Below, piece after piece: positions 1 to 7,163 of a DNA stretch of 14,799 nucleotides (positions are counted from its first letter, which is position 1; each line of letters starts with the position of its first letter). The DNA comes from Euryarchaeota archaeon UBA501 (GTDB lineage Archaea > Thermoplasmatota > Poseidoniia > Poseidoniales > Thalassarchaeaceae). A model generated the notes under the pieces. The model was not told where the DNA came from, ran no database searches, and saw only the letters and a list, made by a program, of their open reading frames with translations. The DNA lies in NCBI GenBank assembly GCA_002505685.1, contig DAVT01000039.1, positions 1 to 14,799 of the forward strand. The letters are read 5' to 3'. A program made the translations under genes and the position numbers.

Positions 1-651
1 GCCCCACTCACCACTACCGTAGATACCACCGGAAATCGGACCGACAATCTCAACCTGCCATGAGCGATCATAGAAGGGCTCAGGGGTTCGATTGAAGCAC
101 CATTGCCACTCATCGGGGGCGGCGCCTGCGGGATGATAGAAAGCATAGAATTGGTCCGCACCACTGCTGCTTGGGTAGGGGAACCAACCCATGGAAATCA
201 GGTCGCCATTGGTCGCCTGTACAATGCTGCCTTCACCCAACCCTTCTTGGCCAGGAACCGTTGGTTTCCATTCCCGACAACCGGCTTGCGCGAAAATACT
301 CGGGACATATTCGTCCCACGTATGTCCTCGGTCCAAACTCCAAGTAGGGTACTCCCCACCGAAATTGAGAATCACACCTTCCTTGGTGGTGGCCAGATAA
401 TGCTCGCAGCAGTTGCCACCCTCCTCATTACCGAACACGGCCCAGTCCATGTCGATGGTGTGGTTGATTCCGAGATCGGTGGTTGAGAAATTCCTCGCAT
501 CTTCATGCGCAGACGCATCTATGAGAGCATATGCATCAAAAATTGGGTCACGAATCGTCTCGACCGGCTTCTCGTCCCCACCCATGCATCCAGCCAATAC
601 TTGACTGACCACGATGAGGGCGATAATGGCGGTGCGGCCCGGACGCTTCAT
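1..651 (-). CDS. Secreted lipoprotein with Asp-box (BNR-like) motif, C-terminus cut by window edge
   Basis: The reading frame is open for 217 codons from an ATG at 651 to the window edge, so the C-terminus is missing. The N-terminus is a lipoprotein signal: basic MKRPGR, a hydrophobic stretch (AIIALIVVSQVL), then the lipobox LAGC with Cys22 as the expected lipid-modified residue. The mature part is rich in Trp, Cys and Gly. It contains SLDRGHTW, which fits the Asp-box pattern S-x-D-x-G-x-T-W of BNR/sialidase-type beta-propellers, and a Cys pair (NCCEHY). I infer a surface-exposed propeller-like protein; the substrate is unknown and an enzyme activity is not shown. It is divergent from the amidohydrolase gene across an 81-base gap. 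No Shine-Dalgarno is visible, while a TATA-like element sits near -24, so the transcript may be leaderless. Plus-strand frames in this region are antisense shadows. Confidence 0.82.
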   Translation of the reverse strand, partial: MKRPGRTAIIALIVVSQVLAGCMGGDEKPVETIRDPIFDAYALIDASAHEDARNFSTTDLGINHTIDMDWAVFGNEEGGNCCEHYLATTKEGVILNFGGEYPTWSLDRGHTWDEYVPSIFAQAGCREWKPTVPGQEGLGEGSIVQATNGDLISMGWFPYPSSSGADQFYAFYHPAGAAPDEWQWCFNRTPEPFYDRSWQVEIVGPISGGIYGSGEWG

Positions 652-654
652 GCT

Positions 655-672
655 CACGCGTGCGTGCGCGTG
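655..672. repeat. Inverted repeat in divergent promoter region
   Basis: CACGCG (655-660), a six-base spacer, then CGCGTG (667-672): perfect six-base arms. It lies between the lipoprotein start codon (651) and its TATA-like element (672-677), where a regulator could block initiation. Arms this short can arise by chance. Confidence 0.4.
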
Positions 673-677
673 TATTT
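672..677 (-). promoter_or_regulatory. TATA-like element for lipoprotein gene
   Basis: On the minus strand this reads AAATAC within GAGAAATACA, placed -26 to -21 from the ATG at 651. That is the spacing expected for a leaderless archaeal transcript. The match to TTTATATA is only partial. Confidence 0.35.
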
Positions 678-702
678 CTCCCCTTCGCGCCAATGGGTTT
701 GT

Positions 703-709
703 CTTATGT
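703..709 (+). promoter_or_regulatory. TATA-like element for amidohydrolase gene
   Basis: CTTATGT lies -30 to -24 from the ATG at 733, and no Shine-Dalgarno precedes that ATG. This fits a leaderless start and favours 733 over the in-frame upstream starts at 706 and 505. The match to the TATA consensus is weak. Confidence 0.35.
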
Positions 710-732
710 GGCGGTTTGCACTGGATGATTCA

Positions 733-3654
733 ATGGGCTCAAGTCGTCTCTCCATCATCCTCTGTTCGCTATTCCTGCTCAGTGTCGTACCATTTACACA
801 TGTGACTGCGGATGAATCTGATTCATGGAATCATGACCACGTTGTGATTAGTGAAGTTCTAGTTAGTCCAAGCAGCGCCAATTACAACGGTACTGATTGG
901 AACGGTGATGGCTATATTGGTTCTTCGTCAGATCAGTTCATTGAACTGTGGAATCCAACAGACCAAACGTTCAACATTTCCAACTGGGTTTTGGATGATA
1001 TCATCGGTGGAGGGAGTCCGGCCTGTAACATTGGCTGGGACACTGAATTGGCACCCGGTGAACGTCTTGCATTCTTCCGAGATTACACAAAAATCGAGTT
1101 GGATTGGCACTCCGGGGATTCTGTGAATTTGTTGGATGATCAAGGAAATTTGGTACATTCCATGTCTTACCCTGCTAGAGATGAGGGGTACGATAAGGCA
1201 TATACTCTACAGGAAGATGGCACATATTGGAAATATTGGGGCAACCCCTCTCCAGGTGTTGATGACTTCTCTAATTGGACGGGCCCAAGTTCAGGAGGAA
1301 ACTGTTACACCGTCACCGATACATCGATGATGCGCGAATACATCCTAACTGGAAGAATTGTCACCATGACCGGTGAAGCGGCCTTCTTTGAAGGTGGTGT
1401 GCTGATTCAAGATGGCAAGATTACTCAAGTATGGAACTCACCCGTTGTCCCTACTCAACATGCCGGTATCGAGGTCATCGAAACTGAAGGCACCATCTAT
1501 CCAGGTCTAATCGATTTGCACAACCATATGCACTACAACCACATCCCTCTATGGGATTTTGAAGTCCATCTATCTCCAGCCTCACGCTCTGAAGAGGGAG
1601 GATACACCAACCGATATCAATGGGGTGATAACTGGGATTATGGTCCCAGTATCACTTGGATGAAGACGAATGTTCAGCAAAGCAATCGTTGGGATATGTC
1701 GAATGAACAGATGAAGTATGCTGAGGTACAAGCAGTCGCGGGTGGTGTCACCGCAGTTCAGGGGTCACCAAGTAGTGGAACCGATGCTTGGGATAGCATT
1801 CTTTCGCGAAATGTCGAGTTGTACAACTTTGGTCAAGATGGCATGAGCACATGTGCGGTTTGTGACGCTGCTAAAAGTCAAGGGACTTGCCAACTCAACG
1901 GTAACACCGTTGTAGATTCCGATGGTGATGAAGCATATGCGAATGATAAGGACGCTTGTTTGGCAGCAGACTCAAACTATACTTTCGAATACGATTATAC
2001 TGGAAATCATTTGATTTCTCAAAACCAATCTGGTTCCCTGAACGCTTGGTTTATTCACGTATCTGAAGGCGTGGACGCATCTAGCAAAGCCGAGTTCGAT
2101 GCACTTTACGATAAGGGTTTGGTGATGGATCAAACCGTAGTCATTCATGGCACAGCACTCGATTCTAGTCAATTCGAAAAGATGGCGCAAAACGGTGCAG
2201 GTTTGGTTTGGTCCCCCATCTCCAACCTATTGCTATATGGAAATACAACCGATGTGGTTGCGGCTGACAATGCGGGGGTTACAATTTCCTTGTCACCCGA
2301 TTGGGGGCCCAGTGGTTCCAAATCGAATTTGCACGAGTTGAAGACTGCTGATTTGTGGAATCGTGAGATTCTCGGAGGGCACTTTAGCGATTATGAGTTG
2401 GCTCAAATGGTGACCAGCAATGCGGCTGAAGTGAGCAATTGGGACGCCTTCGTAGGTCAAATCGAAGCTGGAATGTATGCCGACTTGGTCGTCCTAGATA
2501 CCTTCCATGAGAATCCCTATCGAAACTTGATTGAAGCCATTGACCGAGATGTACGCCTCACCGTAGTCGAAGGAAAGGCAGTGTTTGGTGACATTGATCT
2601 GATGACAGCCCTCCAGGGCGATGATTGGGAATATGTCAATGGAACTGGATTCTCAAAGGCCGTTGATGTCACTTCAATGTCGGTCGAAGATGGTTCACAA
2701 TCTTGGGAGAGTATCGAATCGGGTTTGGCCATGGCCATGCGCAATGAGGTATCCGATATTCGGGAGCATTGGGGAGAAGTCTCAGATTTGAATACCGATG
2801 AAGAAGTCCAAGAGTACCTCGATTCGAAGTTTGATGGAGATTACAATGACGGTCAGTCTCATCTGAAGAATTTGACCTTGGACCCCATTTACACGATGAA
2901 CGACGATCGCTATTTCGACGTCATTAACCGCTCCACTCACGCAAATTTCCACATTGACATGTCCAAGTTGTATGATTACTACGATGTGACCTACGATGAA
3001 GACTCCAACCGCCCGTACATCGGGGATGCAAACTACACACCAGACGACGATGATATTGTTTGTCCGACTGACCTTTGCTGGGATGGCTCAAGCCGAGATC
3101 CAAGCGATTGCTCCTGTCCACCTGAAGTTGAGCCAGAGCCGACAACAGACAATATCACGGTTGACATGGCTGATTACGAAATTACGGGTGGATTCGATGG
3201 AAAGGAGAACTTGACTGCAAAAGTTGTTGGTAATCTACTCATCATTTTCGAAAACCGAGTTGAATCTACACGGTATACTCTCATCTATTCTGACAATCGA
3301 TACATGGCAACCGATGGTAGTTCAATCAGTTTCCAAAGCTACAACGAATCATCCCACACTTACACTGGAGTAGATTGGAATGGAGATGCGTTTACGCTAA
3401 CCGTACTACAAAACGGTCTTTCAAATGACGATACAGATTTGGAATCGGAATCATCCAATACGGATCTACTCATCAATTTGGGTATCATCGCCTCAATTAT
3501 GGTGATTATTCTCAGTGGTATGGCCATTATGTCGATGATGCGGAATCTAAAGGATGCAAACACAATTACAACCCCAATCGGTGATGAAACCGAGCAAATG
3601 TTCGAGGAAGCCGTTGAAGATGAAGTGGTTGAAGATGAAGAATTAGAGGATTAA
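733..3654 (+). CDS. Secreted lamin-tail/amidohydrolase fusion with C-terminal membrane anchor
   Basis: A protein of 973 residues. The ATG at 733 was chosen because it gives a clean signal peptide (about 1-26, ending HVTA) and avoids overlap with the divergent lipoprotein; frames from 505 or 706 are less likely. Residues about 37-160 look like a lamin tail domain (VVISEVLVSP, QFIELWNPTDQTFNISNWVL, LAPGERL). An amidohydrolase follows: metal motif H263-N-H265-M-H267 in PGLIDLHNHMH, then HVSE (H442, E445), H472, D523 in SLSPDW, and the family-typical SNAAE...GQIEAGMYADLVVLD segment. A Cys-rich linker (C777, C782, C793, C795) leads to a membrane helix at about 912-935 and a strongly acidic tail of about 35 residues. 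In this fold these His/Asp residues bind metal and catalyse hydrolysis of amide or C-N bonds; the substrate cannot be read. The topology implies that the catalytic part acts outside the cell. The stop overlaps that of cysS by four bases. Confidence 0.9.
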   Translation: MGSSRLSIILCSLFLLSVVPFTHVTADESDSWNHDHVVISEVLVSPSSANYNGTDWNGDGYIGSSSDQFIELWNPTDQTFNISNWVLDDIIGGGSPACNIGWDTELAPGERLAFFRDYTKIELDWHSGDSVNLLDDQGNLVHSMSYPARDEGYDKAYTLQEDGTYWKYWGNPSPGVDDFSNWTGPSSGGNCYTVTDTSMMREYILTGRIVTMTGEAAFFEGGVLIQDGKITQVWNSPVVPTQHAGIEVIETEGTIYPGLIDLHNHMHYNHIPLWDFEVHLSPASRSEEGGYTNRYQWGDNWDYGPSITWMKTNVQQSNRWDMSNEQMKYAEVQAVAGGVTAVQGSPSSGTDAWDSILSRNVELYNFGQDGMSTCAVCDAAKSQGTCQLNGNTVVDSDGDEAYANDKDACLAADSNYTFEYDYTGNHLISQNQSGSLNAWFIHVSEGVDASSKAEFDALYDKGLVMDQTVVIHGTALDSSQFEKMAQNGAGLVWSPISNLLLYGNTTDVVAADNAGVTISLSPDWGPSGSKSNLHELKTADLWNREILGGHFSDYELAQMVTSNAAEVSNWDAFVGQIEAGMYADLVVLDTFHENPYRNLIEAIDRDVRLTVVEGKAVFGDIDLMTALQGDDWEYVNGTGFSKAVDVTSMSVEDGSQSWESIESGLAMAMRNEVSDIREHWGEVSDLNTDEEVQEYLDSKFDGDYNDGQSHLKNLTLDPIYTMNDDRYFDVINRSTHANFHIDMSKLYDYYDVTYDEDSNRPYIGDANYTPDDDDIVCPTDLCWDGSSRDPSDCSCPPEVEPEPTTDNITVDMADYEITGGFDGKENLTAKVVGNLLIIFENRVESTRYTLIYSDNRYMATDGSSISFQSYNESSHTYTGVDWNGDAFTLTVLQNGLSNDDTDLESESSNTDLLINLGIIASIMVIILSGMAIMSMMRNLKDANTITTPIGDETEQMFEEAVEDEVVEDEELED

Positions 3655-5159
3655 TCCAAAGTCCAAACCACACCATCGGGCGTATCTTTGACCGAGACAC
3701 CCATCGCTGCCAGTGCATCGCGAATCTCATCTGCACTGTCCCAATCCTTGGCCGCTCTAGCGATGGCGCGACGGGCAAGCAATTGCTCAACTTGATCTTT
3801 GACCGCCTGTCGAGCAGGGTCTAGGCTTGGGTCATGAACTGCCATGGCCACCTCTTTTTCGGGTAGCAACCCCAATACCGTACCCGCAAATTCTTCCAAC
3901 CAATCGATTGCATACATGGCGAAAGCGGCGGTATCCATCTCATCGATTTCCTCGTTGTTCAGAATTTGAGGAATCAATCGAGCCCCATTGCTGACCTTGG
4001 CCAATGCTTGACGACTGTTGAAATCATCATCCATTGCAATTGCTGCATCCTGCAGGAGTTTTTCGAGAAGGCCGAGTTTACTTGCTAGGAAATCATTCGA
4101 AGCGACATCTGCTTGAGGCAAACGAGGTGCTTCTTGCATTCCTGCCTTCTTTGCCTGTTCGGTAATCACCAATGCATGCCCATAGGCTTCGACCAGTTTG
4201 GCATGGTGGCCCTTTGCATCTTCCAACAGTTGCTCTGTGAGGTCGATAGGTGAGCGATAATGTGCATTCAACAAGGCATGTCGAAGCACGAGTGCATCGT
4301 AATTTTTGAGAGCCTCACGCACAGTCCAGAAGTTGCCCAATGATTTGCTCATCTTTTCGCCATCAATGTTGACGAAACCGTTGTGCATCCAGTATTGCAC
4401 CAACGGAGTCTTGCCTGTGCAGCATTCCGATTGGAAGATTTCTGCTTCATGGTGGGGGAATCGCAAATCATGTCCTCCTCCATGAATATCGAATTGTTCT
4501 CCAAAGTGCTTGAGTGACATAGCACTGCATTCGATATGCCACCCCGGTCGACCATCCCCCCATGGAGAGGGCCACGAAGGCTCACCCGGTTTGGCAACTT
4601 TCCAAAGTGCGAAATCCTTGTGGTCCCGTTTTCCAGATTCCTCAACACGTCCGCCCGCACCCGCTTTGACGGCATCAATCGACTGTCCCGTAAGCATGCC
4701 ATACTTCTCAGGCGCTGACGCGATGCTAAACCAGACACCATCCTCTGCCACATACGCATGCTCTTTGTCGATGAGTTGTTGAACCATGTCGATGATTTCA
4801 GGAACCACCTCTGTTACCCGAGGATAGTGGTCTGCGCGTAGAACATTCAGTTCATCCATGACTTCGTAGTAATCTGCAATATTGCGGTTGGCGACTTCAA
4901 GAAAATCAACCCCTTCTTCTGCTGCTGCATTGATGATTTTATCATCGATATCCGTGAAATTTTGAACATAATTCACTGTCCATCCACTGGCCTCCAGCCA
5001 GCGGTGTATCAGATCAAAGGCAATGTAACAACGAGCGTGACCCAAATGAGAAGGAGAATACGGCGTAATACCACAAACATACATGTCAACCTCGCCGGTT
5101 CGCGCGGTTTCGAACAATCTTTTCTCGCGTGTTCGCGTGTCGTAGACGTGTAGAGCCAT
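3651..5159 (-). CDS. cysS: Cysteinyl-tRNA synthetase
   Basis: Charges tRNA-Cys with cysteine using ATP, in the cytoplasm. The 502-residue protein has class I signatures: HLGH (38-41) in the HIGH position and KMSKS (269-273). The zinc ligands C29 (YVCGITPY), C211 (WHIECSAMS), H236 and E240 (RFPHHEAE) keep the spacing of the E. coli enzyme (28, 209, 234, 238). The C-terminal part carries the helical segment with MDDDFNSRQAL typical of CysRS, and a basic/acidic extension ending in VVWTLD. The length somewhat exceeds the roughly 460 residues of E. coli CysRS. The start at 5159 is preferred because the frame upstream (to 5258) overlaps fixX, whose stop lies eight bases before this ATG. The active-site stretch GITPYSPSHLGHA resembles the mycothiol ligase MshC as well as CysRS, but the full C-terminal region argues for CysRS. 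It is probably cotranscribed after fixC and fixX. Confidence 0.96.
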   Translation of the reverse strand: MALHVYDTRTREKRLFETARTGEVDMYVCGITPYSPSHLGHARCYIAFDLIHRWLEASGWTVNYVQNFTDIDDKIINAAAEEGVDFLEVANRNIADYYEVMDELNVLRADHYPRVTEVVPEIIDMVQQLIDKEHAYVAEDGVWFSIASAPEKYGMLTGQSIDAVKAGAGGRVEESGKRDHKDFALWKVAKPGEPSWPSPWGDGRPGWHIECSAMSLKHFGEQFDIHGGGHDLRFPHHEAEIFQSECCTGKTPLVQYWMHNGFVNIDGEKMSKSLGNFWTVREALKNYDALVLRHALLNAHYRSPIDLTEQLLEDAKGHHAKLVEAYGHALVITEQAKKAGMQEAPRLPQADVASNDFLASKLGLLEKLLQDAAIAMDDDFNSRQALAKVSNGARLIPQILNNEEIDEMDTAAFAMYAIDWLEEFAGTVLGLLPEKEVAMAVHDPSLDPARQAVKDQVEQLLARRAIARAAKDWDSADEIRDALAAMGVSVKDTPDGVVWTLD

Positions 5160-5167
5160 GCTTGAAC

Positions 5168-5485
5168 TCAACCTTGACTGTATGTGATTCCAAAACCACC
5201 CCGGGGGTGATTCCAACTTAGTGCCCCATCCGTGCACATGAGGAAGCAGGTTCCACATTCAACGCAGTCTTCGTACTGAAATTTCATCTCTTCAAGACCA
5301 ACATCCCGGAACATGTAGCATTGTGCAGGACAACCCCAAACGCACATCATCGAATCACAGTCGCCACATTTCTTGGTGTCAACAATGATGTGGGCATGCT
5401 CATGATCATCGACATTGTATCCAATCAATCCAAGTCCATTTTTCACATCGTAAGTAAACAATCCAAGTTTTGTTGTTTCAGTCAT
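5168..5485 (-). CDS. fixX: FixX-type ferredoxin, partner of FixC
   Basis: A 105-residue iron-sulfur protein that acts with FixC to pass electrons from electron transfer flavoprotein towards quinone. The family hallmarks are clear: CP at 52-53, CVECGTC (74-80) and the C-terminal WNHPRGGFGITYSQG, matching the FixX pattern W-x-(Y)PRGGFG. The cysteines form two apparently complete sets: C40, C43, C48, C52 and C74, C77, C80, C84, with an extra C56. As I recall the family, FixX and ETF-QO usually bind one 4Fe-4S cluster, so a second cluster is possible here. The gene begins nine bases after the fixC stop. Its ribosome binding site GAGGTGA, four bases before the ATG, overlaps the fixC stop codon, which suggests translational coupling. 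Confidence 0.93.
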   Translation of the reverse strand: MTETTKLGLFTYDVKNGLGLIGYNVDDHEHAHIIVDTKKCGDCDSMMCVWGCPAQCYMFRDVGLEEMKFQYEDCVECGTCFLMCTDGALSWNHPRGGFGITYSQG

Positions 5486-5489
5486 GTTT

Positions 5490-5496
5490 TCACCTC
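5490..5496 (-). promoter_or_regulatory. Strong ribosome binding site of fixX
   Basis: GAGGTGA on the minus strand, four bases (AAAC) before the ATG at 5485, complements the archaeal 16S end. It overlaps the fixC stop codon (5497-5495). It is the best Shine-Dalgarno in the window. Confidence 0.8.
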
Positions 5497-7060
5497 AGAG
5501 TTTTCTACCCGTCAACGCCAACTTCAGCATACCGAAGAGACCCATCCCCTTCTTGTTTGCTTTGTTCTTTGCACGCATTTCCTTGCGAACTTGGCGCAAA
5601 ACCTTCTCTGCCGGGACCTTTTCTTCCCCGATTTCACGGAAGACTCTGTTGGCTGTTTTGCCAACCAATTCAGGTACCCATGTGAAGTTTGCAGGGTTGT
5701 TCAGGAATTTGGTCGCGGGTTCAAATCGCTTCAAATCCCGGTAAATGTAACTGGCTTTGAGTGATTTCGTGTAGGTTGCATCGAGTGCTTTGGCACTGAC
5801 ATCATCATTGGCAATACAAGATGCAATTGCTTTTCCAGCCAATTTCCCAGAGTGGAGGGCATTGTTCATCCCTTGGATTTGCATTCCATTGGCAAAGACA
5901 AGACCAGCCGCATCCCCCACAACCAGTGCTCCATCGCGAGTAAACCGGTGTGGCATGCGGTGTAGGCCGTACTCTGGACAAAGGTGTGCCCCATATTCAA
6001 TGGCCTCTCCACCTTCAATCAATGCAGCAATCGCTGGCTGTTCCTTGAATGCCTGATACAAATCATACGTGTGTATTCCTGATGGCAATGAACTCAACTG
6101 AACAATAATTCCACAGGAAACAGTTTCACGATTCGTGTAGAAGAACCCCCCACATCGCGGATAAAGTCCGTCGGTGACAGGATATTCTTTCCATGCCTCA
6201 TGTGCCATGTCCCGGTACAATGAGAGGGCCAATTCCATGGCCATTCCACTGGGTGGTCTCTCCTCATCACCTGGGAAGCAATTGAATCTCTCATCAATCC
6301 TTTCTTTGCCCAAATGAATAACTTCTTTCACACCCAGTAACAGGTCTTCTTTGGATTGAGCATTCAACATTGAGTCAAAGTGATAAGTTCTAGTCAGAAT
6401 AGAATTGCTTCCTTCAGCGATTACCACCATTTTACTCGTCATGACTTCTCCATCTTGGACAATCCCTCGAATCTTACCATTTCGGATTTTTTCAACAAGT
6501 TCCTTTGGGAAATTATCAATTTTCCACTTTTGAGCAGCCCCTTCCCCACTATCTTCTGCAGGATCGGTTAGATCTCTAGCTGTATATGATTCAGGGTCTA
6601 AACCATCGATGTGAAGTTGATCGATTTTCATCCCAGGCATGACAAAGATACCTGCTTCCTCCATTTTTTCTGCCATCCAAGCATCTGCTTTGGCGCGAAG
6701 AACAGACCATGAAGCACGCTGGCTTGGCTCTTCGGTGCCTCCTGTCCCATCCCATGAAGCAAATTTACCTTCGACGAAGAGCGCATCCTCACTACTCAGA
6801 AATCCAACTTTCTTGTGATTAATCGCTCGTTCAATGCCGGGGCAATCCATTTCCCAATTGCCCAAGAATTCCTCAAAATCATCTAGTTCTCTACCCCAAA
6901 GGATACCACCTGTGAGATTTTTGCTGCCGATGGGTTCACCTCGATCGACAACCAGAATCCTGTCGCCCTCAATGCCTTCTTTCAGCAACTGAAATGCAGT
7001 TGCCGCTCCGGCGAAACCTGCTCCGATGATGATGACATCGAAATCAGTCTCGTCGTCCAC
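5495..7060 (-). CDS. fixC: FixC-type ETF:quinone oxidoreductase (FAD flavoprotein)
   Basis: A 521-residue flavoprotein expected to take electrons from electron transfer flavoprotein and, with FixX, reduce membrane quinone. The N-terminus holds the FAD dinucleotide fold (VIIIGAGFAGAATA, about residues 10-23) and the FixC/ETF-QO signature SKNLTGG. Further on come YPRCGGFFYTNRETVSCGI, a GGEAIEYGAHLCPE segment and GDAAGLVFANGMQIQGMNNA, the second FAD-contact motif. The PANFTWVPEL stretch near the C-terminus favours FixC over geranylgeranyl reductases of the same superfamily. The protein is longer than the E. coli FixC of about 430 residues, with an acidic insert around residues 150-205 and a basic C-terminal tail (KEMRAKNKANKKGMGLFG) that could touch the membrane. 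The start is GTG at 7060, supported by GGAGATGA four bases upstream. The etfA/etfB genes are not in the window. Confidence 0.92.
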   Translation of the reverse strand: MDDETDFDVIIIGAGFAGAATAFQLLKEGIEGDRILVVDRGEPIGSKNLTGGILWGRELDDFEEFLGNWEMDCPGIERAINHKKVGFLSSEDALFVEGKFASWDGTGGTEEPSQRASWSVLRAKADAWMAEKMEEAGIFVMPGMKIDQLHIDGLDPESYTARDLTDPAEDSGEGAAQKWKIDNFPKELVEKIRNGKIRGIVQDGEVMTSKMVVIAEGSNSILTRTYHFDSMLNAQSKEDLLLGVKEVIHLGKERIDERFNCFPGDEERPPSGMAMELALSLYRDMAHEAWKEYPVTDGLYPRCGGFFYTNRETVSCGIIVQLSSLPSGIHTYDLYQAFKEQPAIAALIEGGEAIEYGAHLCPEYGLHRMPHRFTRDGALVVGDAAGLVFANGMQIQGMNNALHSGKLAGKAIASCIANDDVSAKALDATYTKSLKASYIYRDLKRFEPATKFLNNPANFTWVPELVGKTANRVFREIGEEKVPAEKVLRQVRKEMRAKNKANKKGMGLFGMLKLALTGRKL

Positions 7061-7064
7061 TTTC

Positions 7065-7072
7065 TCATCTCC
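7065..7072 (-). promoter_or_regulatory. Ribosome binding site that decides the fixC GTG start
   Basis: GGAGATGA on the minus strand, followed by GAAA and GTG. It matches GGAGGTGA with one mismatch and keeps the four-base spacing seen at fixX. It supports GTG at 7060 as the start. Confidence 0.65.
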
Positions 7073-7110
7073 GATGCTATCGCTAATGACAATCTACCCT
7101 TGAGACTTGT

Positions 7111-7128
7111 TCTCGCGCGCCCGCGAGA
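7111..7128. repeat. Inverted repeat between fixC and mvk
   Basis: TCTCGCG (7111-7117), spacer CGCC, CGCGAGA (7122-7128): perfect seven-base arms in the 103-base divergent region. It lies directly upstream of the TATA-like element of mvk, a position suited to an operator controlling one or both genes. No regulator can be named. Confidence 0.5.
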
Positions 7129-7134
7129 GATACC

Positions 7135-7140
7135 GATATG
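7135..7140 (+). promoter_or_regulatory. TATA-like element for mevalonate kinase
   Basis: GATATG at -29 to -24 from the ATG at 7164. No Shine-Dalgarno precedes that ATG, so a leaderless transcript is likely. The match is partial. Confidence 0.4.
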
Positions 7141-7163
7141 AGGTGCCACCCCTACGCCTCTAC

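Noticed and set aside
103..486. Plus-strand open frame of 127 codons near the left end
   Set aside because: It lies antisense to a better frame open from 651 to the edge that has a lipoprotein signal peptide and Asp-box motif. The plus frame shows no domain.
505..732. N-terminal extension of the amidohydrolase frame
   Set aside because: It overlaps the divergent lipoprotein gene, looks like random sequence, and would bury the signal peptide. The start at 733 is followed by a clean signal peptide.
5120..5145. TCGCGTG repeats similar to the CGCG palindromes
   Set aside because: They lie in the coding start of cysS and encode the conserved TRTREKR segment, so no separate role is needed.
5160..5258. 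33-codon N-terminal extension of cysS
   Set aside because: It overlaps the end of fixX in another frame, and CysRS proteins begin close to the MALHVYDT segment.
5495..7060. Geranylgeranyl reductase as the identity of the FAD protein
   Set aside because: SKNLTGG, PANFTWVPEL and the adjacent FixX ferredoxin point to FixC, although the superfamily is shared.
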